A stretch of 64,000 nt of DNA from Ramlibacter montanisoli (GTDB lineage Bacteria > Pseudomonadota > Gammaproteobacteria > Burkholderiales > Burkholderiaceae_C), in NCBI RefSeq assembly GCF_013087525.1, contig NZ_JABFCS010000001.1, forward strand, positions 4,268,501 through 4,332,500. Direction: 5' to 3'. The position numbers and the translations under genes are program-made. Below the pieces are notes generated by a model that was not told the origin of the DNA, ran no database searches, and was given only the letters and a program-made list of their open reading frames with translations. The number at the start of each line of letters is the position of its first letter. Position 1 is the first letter of the stretch. Positions 48,618 to 57,153 of the stretch are shown here, one piece after another.

Positions 48618-49977
48618 AAGCGGGCCGTGCGCCGTCATTGACGCGGCACCTGCTCGCGTGGGCGCTGGGCGCGCTCACCATCGTCTGGGGCACCTTCATC
48701 GTGTTCGGCTACATGACGGGCGAACACGAGGCCGACGAACTCACCGACGGCCACCTGGCCAGCGTCAGCTCCCTGCTGCTGCCGCTCGCCCCCGGCGGCC
48801 TGCAGACCAGCGGCCGCACGCCGGTGGTGATCCCCGGCAACGACATCAAGGCGCACGACTACCAGCGCTCGCTCACCGTGGTGGTGTGGGATGCGCAGGG
48901 CAGGATGCTCTCGCGCACGGGCGACGCGCCTTCGCCTCCCTTCAGCAACAGCGAGGGCTTCGCCACGCTGCAGCTCGGGGAGCCGCTGGAGCCCTGGCGC
49001 ACCTATTCGCGCTGGGATCCCGCGCACGGCAACAAGATCATGGTGCTGCTGTCGCACGCGGAACGCGACGACCTCGCGCGCGACATCGCCGGCCAGGTGA
49101 TCGTGCCGGGCCTGTGGCTGATGCCGGTGGTGGCGCTGGTGCTGGGCCTGGCGATCCACCGCGGGCTGCGGCCGATGCGCGAGCTGGCGGCGGAAGTCCA
49201 TGCGCTCGACCCGCAGAAGGCGCAGAAGGTGGAGTCGCCGGTGCGCTTCGAGGAGCTTGCCGCGACGGTGTCGGCGATCAACCGGCTGGTGGACCGCTAC
49301 AACGCCGCCCTCGACCGCGAACGCGCGCTGGCCAACGAGTTCGCCCACGAGCTGCGCACGCCGCTGGCCTCGATCGCGCTGCAGGCCCGCGGCATCCAGG
49401 ACACGGCGCCGGGCCCCGGCCAGCAGGCGGCGCTCGCGCGGCTGCAGGAGGACGCGCTGCGCGCGGGCGAGGTGCTCGCGCACCTGCTGGCGCTGGCGCG
49501 CACCAGCCGCGCAGAACTGGACGAGACGGCGGAGACCGTGGACCTGGACGCACTGGCCCGGCGCGTCGTGTCCGACTTCGCGCCCGACGCGCACGCGGCC
49601 GGCCGCGAGCTCGGACTCACCAGCGCCGGACCGTTCCCCTCTCCGGCCATCCCGTCCTGCTGGAACTGGCGCTGCGCAACCTGGTGCAGAACGCGTTGGC
49701 GCACACGCCGCCGGGCACGCAGGTCGAAGTCGAACTCGATCCGGCGGCGCGCCTGCTGCAGGTGAGCGACGACGGCCTGCGCCACAGCGGCGATCCGGGC
49801 GCGTCGGCGCCGGCGGCGGTGCAGGCGCTGCGCCTCGGCCTCGGGCACCGCGTGGTGGAGAAGGTGGCCGCCCTGCACGGCGCGGCCTTCGAGCCGAACG
49901 TGCCGCTGGCCGGCGACCGCCGCGCCTGGCGCCTGCGCTTCGACGCGGCGCAGCCGCAGCCGGCCCCTCAGGCGTAG
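48614..49977 (+). CDS. Sensor histidine kinase, PmrB/BasS-like (frameshifted near 49643)
   Basis: Restored to about 455 residues. Membrane helices at about 15-35 and 170-190 enclose a periplasmic sensor of about 130 residues. HAMP region, then the H box EFAHELRTPLASIALQARGI with the phosphorylated His, and an N box LALRNLVQNALAHTPPGT. The G1 box is VSDDGLRHSG, which is reduced, and the G2 box is LGLGHRVVEKVAALHGA. A C is missing from a C4 run near 49643. Its last 10 bp overlap the stop of the convergent phosphatase gene. Confidence 0.85.
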
Positions 49978-50639
49978 GTCACCCAGTCCTTGTATTGCGG
50001 CGCATCGAGGTGCGGCACGGCGTTGAAGCCGACCAGCATGTGGCGCTTGGGCGTGAAGGCGAACTCGGTGATCGCGGTGTTGCGGATGCGCATGTTCAGG
50101 TCGATGGTGACCTCCGGTTTCGTGCCGAGCACGTGGCCCACCGCGGTGGAGATCGGCCCGCCGCTGGTGACCACCAGCACGTTCTGGCCGTAGTGGTTCG
50201 CGCGCACGTGGTCCAGCGCGCCCGCGACGCCGGCGACGAAGTCGGTGTAGCTGGGCATGCCGCGCGGGCTGGTCGCGCCCGCCATCCAGCGCGCCAGTCC
50301 GTCGCGCAGCAGGCGGAAGTGGTGGCGGTACAGCTCGGGCGAGGTGGGCTTGGCCAGCTTGCCCTCGTGCACGGTGGCAATCACCGCCTCGCTGTCGTAT
50401 TCGTTCAGGCCTTCCCAGGACAGGGGCTCGCCAGCGTGGTTCATGCCCTCCAGGATGCCTTCCAGCGTCTGCTTGTGTCGGCGCAGCGTGCCGGCGATGA
50501 GTCCGTCGAAGCGGATGCCGCGCTCGGCGAAGTACTCGCCGAGGCGCACGCTCTGGCGGCGGCCGAGCTCGCTCAGCTGGTCGTAGTCGTCGGCGCCGAA
50601 GGAAGCCTGTCCGTGGCGGACGAGATAGAGGGTGCCCAT
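49968..50639 (-). CDS. Histidine phosphatase (phosphoglycerate-mutase-like)
   Basis: A 223-residue enzyme. The phospho-His motif LYLVRHGQASFGADDYDQLSELG is at the N-terminus, with the second catalytic His in VVTSGGPISTAVGH replaced in context (GGPI rather than GHG). The fold and length fit branch 1 histidine phosphatases; the substrate is unknown. It is the last gene of a seven-gene minus-strand series, 28 bp after the VOC gene. Looseness of the second motif is the main uncertainty. Confidence 0.85.
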   Translation of the reverse strand: MGTLYLVRHGQASFGADDYDQLSELGRRQSVRLGEYFAERGIRFDGLIAGTLRRHKQTLEGILEGMNHAGEPLSWEGLNEYDSEAVIATVHEGKLAKPTSPELYRHHFRLLRDGLARWMAGATSPRGMPSYTDFVAGVAGALDHVRANHYGQNVLVVTSGGPISTAVGHVLGTKPEVTIDLNMRIRNTAITEFAFTPKRHMLVGFNAVPHLDAPQYKDWVTYA

Positions 50640-50667
50640 GGGGGCATTGTGGCAAACCGCGCGGGGA

Positions 50668-51345
50668 TCAGAGTCCGCCCGACTCCAGCTTGACCCGCCC
50701 GCGCGGCGTGGCGAGCACTGCGCACAGGTTGGCGCTGCCTTCCTGGACCGCAACGGCCTGCAGGTCGATCGCGTCGAATGCCTGGCGCAGGCCCGCCGCT
50801 TCCGGATGGACGCACGTCAGCGACTGCAGCGTGACGCCCGACTCCGGCATGGCCGAAGCGGGGTGGGTCGTGCCCCATTCGATCAGCGTCGGCAGCACGC
50901 CGCCGAACAGCCGTTGCCCGTCCTCGCGCACCGTGATCTGCCACTCCAGCAGGCCGCGCGGCGTCATGCGCGATGCGGCCACCGCCTCGCCGCGGTCCAT
51001 GCCGAGCTTGCCGAGCGCCGCGATCGCCTGCCGCACGTCCGGCACGCTGGCGACGAAATGCAGCAGGCGCGGCCCGCTGCGCGCGAGCGTGTCCCGGACG
51101 TGCTCGTCGTCCAGGTCGAACCAGCGGCGCGCGCGCTGCGGCGTGCGCCCGGGCTGCACCGCGAGGATCTCGAAGTAGGCGCGCGGATGGTCCACGGTCG
51201 CCACGCGCAGCAGGCGGTTGTGCGTCCCCATCAAGGGATGCTCGCCGCCGGGGCCGGGAACGACGCCCAGCGTCGCTTCGCACCAGGCCACGCCTTCCTC
51301 CAGGCTGGCGGCGCCGACAATCAGGTGGTCGATGCGGGCCGCCAC
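50668..51345 (-). CDS. VOC (glyoxalase-like) superfamily protein
   Basis: A 225-residue protein of the glyoxalase-like PF13468 type. It starts IDHLIVGAASLEEGVAWCEATLGV with the usual metal-His position and continues EHPLMGTHNRLLRVA. The second half (ITVREDGQRLFGGVLPTLIEWG) repeats the fold. Its catalytic role is not predictable. It starts 1 bp after the PhzF-like stop, implying coupled translation. Confidence 0.85.
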   Translation of the reverse strand: MAARIDHLIVGAASLEEGVAWCEATLGVVPGPGGEHPLMGTHNRLLRVATVDHPRAYFEILAVQPGRTPQRARRWFDLDDEHVRDTLARSGPRLLHFVASVPDVRQAIAALGKLGMDRGEAVAASRMTPRGLLEWQITVREDGQRLFGGVLPTLIEWGTTHPASAMPESGVTLQSLTCVHPEAAGLRQAFDAIDLQAVAVQEGSANLCAVLATPRGRVKLESGGL

Positions 51346-51346
51346 C

Positions 51347-52213
51347 TCAGAGCTCCACGGTGCCGCGGATGCAGGTCACCGAATCACCGCCGATCCAGGT
51401 CTCGCCGGCGGCGTCGCGTTCGACGTGCACGCGCCCTGCGCGGCCCAGCGCCGTGCCCTGGCTCGCGATGTACTGCGGCGGGGCGATCCCCGCGCCGATC
51501 AGCCATTGCGCGAGCGTCGCGTTGAGGCTGCCGGTGACCGGGTCCTCCGTCAGGCCGTTGTTGCCGGGGAAGAAGGCGCGCACCTCGAAGGCGCACTCGT
51601 CGCCGGCCGCGCGCGAACCGACCACGCCGACCTTGCCGCGCGGACCGACGACACCGATGTCGAGTCCCGCGAGGACGGCGCCATCCGGCTTGAGCGCCAG
51701 CACCTGCTCGGCCGACTCCAGCAGCACGCCGCGCCAGTTCGGTCCGTTGTCGCACCATGCGTGGCCCACGATGTCGCTGCGCGCGATGCCCAGGCCGCGC
51801 GCGATCAGCGCCACGTCTTGTTCGGGCAGCGGGCCGCCCTTGCGCAGCGGCGGCGCGGCGAAGGCCAGGCGCTCGCCCTGGCGCCTGAGCTTCACCAGGC
51901 CGACGCCGCATTCCTGCACCACGTACTCCCCGTCCGGCTTGCCGCCGGCCTGCAGCCAGGCATGGCAGCTCCCGAGCGTCGGATGGCCCGCGAAGGGCAG
52001 CTCGCGGCCGGGGCAGAAGATGCGCAGGCGGTAATCCGCGCCGGCCTGGGTCGGCGGCAGCAGGAAGGTCGCCTCCGACAGGTTGGTCCAGTTGGTGAAG
52101 GCCTGCATCTGCTCGGTGGACAGCCCGCTGCCGTCGAGGACGACCGCCACCGGGTTGCCGCGGTAAGGGGTGGCGGTGAACACGTCCACCTGCTGGAAAG
52201 GTCTTTGCATCAT
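51347..52213 (-). CDS. PhzF-family isomerase
   Basis: A 288-residue protein of the PhzF/diaminopimelate-epimerase-like fold. Motifs: QVDVFTATPYRGNPVAVVLDGSGLS, NLSEATFLLPP with the catalytic Glu, RELPFAGHPTLGSCHAWL and LTEDPVTGSLNATLAQWL. Phenazine genes are absent, so it is a stand-alone family member of unknown substrate. It starts 2 bp after the GST stop. Confidence 0.9.
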   Translation of the reverse strand: MMQRPFQQVDVFTATPYRGNPVAVVLDGSGLSTEQMQAFTNWTNLSEATFLLPPTQAGADYRLRIFCPGRELPFAGHPTLGSCHAWLQAGGKPDGEYVVQECGVGLVKLRRQGERLAFAAPPLRKGGPLPEQDVALIARGLGIARSDIVGHAWCDNGPNWRGVLLESAEQVLALKPDGAVLAGLDIGVVGPRGKVGVVGSRAAGDECAFEVRAFFPGNNGLTEDPVTGSLNATLAQWLIGAGIAPPQYIASQGTALGRAGRVHVERDAAGETWIGGDSVTCIRGTVEL

Positions 52214-52215
52214 GG

Positions 52216-52836
52216 TCAGCTCAGGGGAAGGTCGAGGACGCCGCGGGCTGCCGGCAGCCCGCGCATGCCTTCATACCAGCGTTGCAGGTGCGGATGGGGC
52301 GGGTGTTCCAGGGGCAGGCCCCACCAGCGGTGCATCTCGCAGGCGATCGGGATGTCGGCCATGCCGATGCGGTCGCCGCCCATGAAGCGTCGGCGGCCGA
52401 GGTGGGCGTCGAGCATCGCCAGCAGTGGTTCCGTGGCCGCCACCGATGCCGCGATGGCCGCCGCGTTGCGCTTCTCGGGCGGTGTCCGCACCAGCTGGAT
52501 GAAGGCCTCGCGTCCGGCCGGATTGAGCGTGGTCTGCTGCCAGTCCATCCAGCGCTCGGCGTCGAAGCGCTCGCGCAGGTCCTGCGGACAGAAGTCGCCG
52601 CTCGCGTGGCGCGCACACAGGTAGCGCACGATGACGTTCGACTCCCACAGCGCGAAGTCGCCGTCCTCGATCATCGGCACCAGGGCGTTCGGATTGCGCG
52701 CGAGGTAGTCCGGCGCCTTCACGATGCCGAAGGCGGCGCCGGCATCCACCCGCTCGAAGGGCAGCTGCAGCAGTTGCGCCGTGAGCACCACCTTGCGCAC
52801 GTTGATGGACGAGATGCGGCCCCAGATCTTCAGCAT
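52216..52836 (-). CDS. Glutathione S-transferase family protein
   Basis: A 206-residue two-domain GST. The thioredoxin-like N-domain has RISSINVRKVVLTAQLLQLPFERVD, the cis-Pro NPNALVPMIEDGDFALWESNVIVRYL (with the ESNVI glutathione contact), and the all-helical C-domain includes GGDRIGMADIPIACEMHRWW. The first-helix Ser is the likely catalytic residue. Its start overlaps the end of the aminotransferase gene (ATGCTGA). Confidence 0.9.
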   Translation of the reverse strand: MLKIWGRISSINVRKVVLTAQLLQLPFERVDAGAAFGIVKAPDYLARNPNALVPMIEDGDFALWESNVIVRYLCARHASGDFCPQDLRERFDAERWMDWQQTTLNPAGREAFIQLVRTPPEKRNAAAIAASVAATEPLLAMLDAHLGRRRFMGGDRIGMADIPIACEMHRWWGLPLEHPPHPHLQRWYEGMRGLPAARGVLDLPLS

Positions 52837-54036
52837 GGGGCCGCCCGCGCGTGTTCGCGGATGGCGGCGGCGAGCGCCGCAACGCCGGCTGCGATCTGCT
52901 CCGCGCTGGCGGTGACGAATGACAGTCGCAGGGTGCGCGCATCCGGCTCGCCAGCGTAGAAGGCGCTGCCCGGCACGAAGGCCACGCCGCGCTCGACGGC
53001 CTGCGGCAGCAGCGTGATCGCATCCATTTCCCGCCGGCAGACGGGCCCACAGGAACATGCCGCCATCGGGCGCATTCCAGGTGACGCCCAGGCCCTGCAT
53101 CTCGTGCTCGAGCGCGGCCAGCATGGCGTCGCGCTGCGCCTTGTACAGCGCGCGGATGGTGGGCACGTGCCGCTCGAGGAAGCCGCCTTGCAGCACCTGC
53201 GCCACCATGCGCTGGTTGAAGCCGGGGCTGTGCAGGTCCGCCGCCTGCTTGGCCTGCAGCAGCTTGGGCATGACCTGTGCGGGGGCGACCACGTAGCCCA
53301 GGCGCAGGCCCGGCGCCAGCACCTTGGAGAAGGAGCCGAGGTAGATGGTGCCTTCGGGATGGCGCGCCGCCAGCGGCGCCGGCGGCGGCACGTCGAACCA
53401 GAGGTCGCCGTAGGGGTTGTCTTCCACCAGCGGCAGCGCGAGCTCGCGCGCCGTCTGCACCAGCGCCTGGCGCCGCGCCTCGCTCATGGTGCGGCCGGTG
53501 GGGTTCTGGAAATTCGGCAGCACGTAGAGGTGGCGGGCCCCTTCGCGCCTGGCCGCCAGGTCGGCGACGTCGATTCCCTCGGCATCGCTGGCGACGCCGA
53601 CCACCTGCGGCTCCATCGGCGCGAAGGCCTGCAGCGCGCCCAGGTAGGTCGGCGTCTCCACCAGCACGCGGCTGCCCTGGTCCACCAGCACCTTGGCGAC
53701 CAGGTCCAGGCCCTGCTGCGAGCCGGTGGTGATCAGCACCTGGTCCGGATCGACGCTCCAGGGCAGCATGCGCGCCACCTCTTCGCGCAGCGGCCGATAG
53801 CCTTCGCTGGCCGCGTACTGCAGTGCCCCATGCCCGTCGTCGGCCAGCACCTTCCGGCAGGCCTCGGCGAAAGCCTCGACCGGGAAGGTGCGCGGCGAGG
53901 GCAGCCCGCCGGCGAAGCTGATGATGCCGGGGCGTTCGGTGACTTTCAGGATCTCGCGGATCACGGAAGGGTTCATGCGCTCGGCGCGGCGCGCCAGCGT
54001 CCAGCCCGTTGCGGGCGGCAGGTCGTGCAGTTTCAT
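52830..54036 (-). CDS. PLP-dependent aminotransferase, 2-aminoadipate/LysN type (frameshifted near 53040)
   Basis: A fold-type I aminotransferase of about 402 residues after restoration. ISFAGGLPSPRTFPVEAFAEA at the start, LQYAASEGYRPLREEVA, LITTGSQQGLDLVAKVL, LPNFQNPTGRTMSE, VEDNPYGDLWF and the PLP lysine in LGSFSKVLAPGLRLGYVVAP. A one-base loss near 53040 is followed by MDAITLLPQAVERGVAFVPGSAFYAG and a normal end. Substrates are probably aliphatic or branched amino acids. Overlapping ATGA with the EamA gene indicates one polycistronic message. Confidence 0.9.
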
Positions 54037-54961
54037 CGGGGCTCCACGGCAGGGGACAGGACGGGCGCGGCGGCGGCGCTGCGCACCGGCATCCGCTTGC
54101 CCATGAACACGGTGGCGATCACCGCCAGCGCGAAGGCGATCGTGACGGCATCCAGCCGCTCGCCCAGCAGCGGCACGGCGAACAGCATGCTCAGGAAAGG
54201 TTGCACCAGCTGGACCTGGCTCACGCGTACGGTACCCCCGAGCGCGAGGCCGCGGTACCAGGCGAAGAAGCCGATCCACATCGAGAACACGGCGACGTAG
54301 CCGAAGCCCCACCAGGCATGCGTCGGCATGGCGGACGCGGGCCGGCTCCACCACGCCAGCGGCACGGTGATCGGCAGCGCGATCACCAGCGCCCAGCAGA
54401 TCACGTGCTCGGCCCGCATGCGTTGCGACAGCCGCGCCCCGTAGCCGTAGCCGACCGCGGCGCAGGCCATCGCGGCCAGCAGCAAGGCGTCGGCCGCGTG
54501 CAGGCGCACGCCCTGGCCGGCATGCAGCAGCGCGTACGCGACCACCAGCGCGCTCCCCAGGGCCGCGCACAGCCAGAAGCCGGCGGAAGGGCGCTGCCGG
54601 TGCAGCAGCGCGCCGACCAGGGCGGTGGCCAGCGGCAGCACGCCGACGATCACGCTGGCGTGCACCGCCTCGACGTAGCGCATGGCCACGGACGTGAACA
54701 GCGGAAAGCCGAACACGACGCCGCCGGAGGTGATGACCAGCGGCCACCAGTCCTCGCGGCGCGGCAGGGGGCGCGCGTGGCCAGCAGAAAGACCGCGGAC
54801 AACGCCGAGGCCACCACCGCGCGGCCCAGGGCGATGAACACGCCGGACATCAGCGGCGCCTCGGGCGTGCCGACGGCCAGGCGCGTCATCGGCAGCGTGA
54901 GGGCGAAGATCGCCACGCCCAGGAAACCCAGCCAGAGGCCGCGCTTTTCCTCGCGCCTCAT
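54033..54961 (-). CDS. EamA-family (DMT) transporter (frameshifted near 54770)
   Basis: Restored to about 309 residues with ten predicted membrane helices in two EamA halves: LWLGFLGVAIFALTLPMTRLAV at the start, VSQVQLVQPFLSMLFAVPLLGERLDAVTI in the second half. A C is missing from a C5 run near 54770. Many relatives export amino acids or other metabolites (RhtA, YdcZ-like). Start overlaps the LysE stop, and stop overlaps the aminotransferase start. Confidence 0.85.
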
Positions 54962-55572
54962 ACCGTCACCATCCAGGCCGGGGTGCCCACCAGCACCAGG
55001 GCCAGTGCGCGGTTGAACCAGAGCAGGCGACGGCCATGCGCCAGCCAGCCTCGCAGCAGCGAGCCGACCAGCGCATAGGTGAAGTTGCTGGTGAAGGCGA
55101 ACACGGCCATCAGCGCGCAGATGATCGCCAGGCGCTCGCCGGGGTTCGACGCGGGCTGGCCCGCGCCATTCACCACCCAGCCCGCGGTGAGCGTCAGGGC
55201 CAGCATCCAGGCCTTGATGTTCAGGAACTGCAGGCCCACGCCCTGCCAGAAGGTCACGTGCAGGCGGCGCGCGTCCACCTGCGCCATCCGGTCGGCGCGG
55301 GCGAGCTTCCACGCGAGCCACAGCATGTAGGCGACGCCCGCCAGCTTCACGGCCCAGCGCAGTGCCGGAACGCCCAGCACGAGCGCGCCGAGGCCCAGGC
55401 CGCTGCCGATCATGAGCAGCGTCCAGCCGGCCGGCACCGCGATGCAGAAGCGCAGTGCGCGCGGCAGCCCGCCGTTGGCCGCCAGCGCCGTGGACAGCGT
55501 GGTGTTCGGCCCGGGCGAGAAGCTCATCGCCGTGCAGAACAGCAGCAAGGCCGTCAGTTCGGCAGCGCTCAT
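54958..55572 (-). CDS. LysE/RhtB-family amino-acid exporter
   Basis: A 204-residue protein with about six membrane helices. It begins with the LysE signature: LLLFCTAMSFSPGPNTTLSTALAANGGLPRALRF. KLAGVAYMLWLAWKLAR and the aromatic FWQGVGLQFLNIKAWMLALTLT follow. It is the first gene of a seven-gene operon, divergent from the MocR-type regulator across 126 bp. Confidence 0.92.
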   Translation of the reverse strand: MSAAELTALLLFCTAMSFSPGPNTTLSTALAANGGLPRALRFCIAVPAGWTLLMIGSGLGLGALVLGVPALRWAVKLAGVAYMLWLAWKLARADRMAQVDARRLHVTFWQGVGLQFLNIKAWMLALTLTAGWVVNGAGQPASNPGERLAIICALMAVFAFTSNFTYALVGSLLRGWLAHGRRLLWFNRALALVLVGTPAWMVTV

Positions 55573-55618
55573 GGGGCGGGGGATTGCAGGGGCATGAGGA
55601 CCAATGTAATCTGCGGCA

Positions 55619-55670
55619 CCAGTACACGGCCAGTACAGATTGCCAGATCACCGCGTCATCTGTACTGGCC
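55619..55670. promoter_or_regulatory. Three-part CCAGTACA operator in the MocR/LysE divergent promoter
   Basis: CCAGTACA at 55619-55626, then GGCCAGTACAGAT at 55628-55640 and its exact complement ATCTGTACTGGCC at 55658-55670. The direct pair is 11 bp apart (one turn). The perfect 13-bp inverted repeat has a 17-bp spacer. The layout of direct repeats plus an inverted half resembles MocR-type (GabR/PdxR) sites. It lies 29 bp before the regulator ATG. Confidence 0.7.
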
Positions 55671-55698
55671 GGAAACCCAATACACGAAGGAGCCTCCG

Positions 55699-57141
55699 AT
55701 GCTGATGAAGGCCTCGTCGCAGTCGCTGACCGAGCAGCTTGCCGGGCGCTTTTCCGAGCGCATCCGCAACCGCCTGCTGGCCCCCGGTGCGCGGCTGCCT
55801 TCCGTGCGCCAGTGTGCTGAGCAGCACGGGGTGAGTCCGACGACCGTGGTCGCCGCCTATGACCAGCTGCTCGCGCAAGGGCTGGTGGAGGCGCGCAAGA
55901 ACCGGGGCTTCTTCGTGCGCGAGGCTGCGCCGCCAGCGGGCGAAGGCGAGACTGCGGCGCCGCCTGCCATGCCCGCGGGCTGGAATGCGGCCCACTGGAT
56001 CGTCGCGCGCCGCGGCCCGGCGCCGGTGAACGCCACCTCGCTGATCCGCGGCATGTTCCACAAGGTCAGCAACAAGCCGCAGCCCGGCATGGGCGTGTTC
56101 CCCTCCGAATGGCTGGAGTCCACCTTCATGCCGGCGGCGGTGCGCAAGGTGACCAGCACTCGCGCGCTGCACGACTTCTCGCTGCAGTACGGCGAGCCGC
56201 TGGGCGACACGGGGCTGCGCCGTGCGCTGGCCACCAAGCTGGCGGCGCTCAACGTGCCGGCTTCGCCGGAACAGATCATCACCTCGGTGGGCGCCACCCA
56301 CGCGCTGGACATCGTCAGCCGCACGCTGTTGCGCCCGGGCGATCCGGTGATGGTGGAGGAGCCGGGCTGGGCTGTGGAGTTCGCGCGGCTCACCGCGCTG
56401 GGCATGCACCTGCTGCCGGTGCCGCGGCGGGCGGACGGGCCCGACCTCGACGTGATGGCGAAGTACTGCGCGGTGCACAAGCCCAAGCTGTACGTGAGCG
56501 TGAGCGTGTTCCACAACCCGACCAGCTACTGCCTGTCGCCCGGCAGCGCCCACCGCCTGCTGCAGCTGGCCAACCAGCACGACTTCCACATCGTCGAGGA
56601 CGACACCTACAGCCACATCGCGCCCGCGCATGCGACGCGCCTGTCGGCCCTCGACGGCCTGCAGCGGACGATCTACGTCGGTGGCTTCGCCAAGATCCTC
56701 GCGCCGAACTGGCGCATCGGCTTCCTGGCGGCGCCGCCGGCGCTGGTGGAGCAGATGCTCGATACCAAGCTGCTGGGGACGCTGACCACGCCGGCCCTGC
56801 TGGAAAAGGCGCTGGCCCTGTGCATCGAGCAGGGCCAGCTGCGGCGCCACAGCGAGCGCATCCGCACCCGCCTGGACGTGGCGCGCGGCCGCAGCGTGAA
56901 GCTGGCGCTGCAGGCAGGCTGCCGTTTCGCGGCGGAGCCTGCGGGCCTGTTCGGATGGGTGGACACCGGCGTCGACACCGACGCGCTGGCGCAGCGCATG
57001 CTGGACGAGGGCTACCTGCTGGCGCCCGGTGCGCTGTTCCATGCGGAACGCACGCCCAGCACGCTGATGCGCATCAACTTCGCGACCACGCAGGACGCGG
57101 CGTTCTGGAAGAAGTACGTGGAGCTGGTGAAGCGGATGTGA
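55699..57141 (+). CDS. MocR-type (GntR plus aminotransferase domain) transcription regulator
   Basis: A 480-residue fusion regulator. An N-terminal GntR winged helix (LTEQLAGRFSERIRNRLLAPGARLPSVRQCAEQHGVSPTTVVAAYDQLLAQGLVEARKN region) is joined by a Pro/Ala linker (about 75-100) to a fold-type I aminotransferase domain (SLQYGEPLGDTGLRRALATKL, SVFHNPTSYCLSP, VEDDTYSHI). The position of the usual PLP lysine reads GGFAKILAPNWRIGFLA, with Lys kept. The regulator probably senses PLP plus an amino acid. It is divergent from the LysE operon. Confidence 0.93.
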   Translation: MLMKASSQSLTEQLAGRFSERIRNRLLAPGARLPSVRQCAEQHGVSPTTVVAAYDQLLAQGLVEARKNRGFFVREAAPPAGEGETAAPPAMPAGWNAAHWIVARRGPAPVNATSLIRGMFHKVSNKPQPGMGVFPSEWLESTFMPAAVRKVTSTRALHDFSLQYGEPLGDTGLRRALATKLAALNVPASPEQIITSVGATHALDIVSRTLLRPGDPVMVEEPGWAVEFARLTALGMHLLPVPRRADGPDLDVMAKYCAVHKPKLYVSVSVFHNPTSYCLSPGSAHRLLQLANQHDFHIVEDDTYSHIAPAHATRLSALDGLQRTIYVGGFAKILAPNWRIGFLAAPPALVEQMLDTKLLGTLTTPALLEKALALCIEQGQLRRHSERIRTRLDVARGRSVKLALQAGCRFAAEPAGLFGWVDTGVDTDALAQRMLDEGYLLAPGALFHAERTPSTLMRINFATTQDAAFWKKYVELVKRM

Positions 57142-57153
57142 GCCGCGGGCCGG

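Noticed and set aside
51347..52213. PhzF as part of a phenazine cluster
   Set aside because: No other phz gene is present; the family is widespread outside phenazine synthesis.
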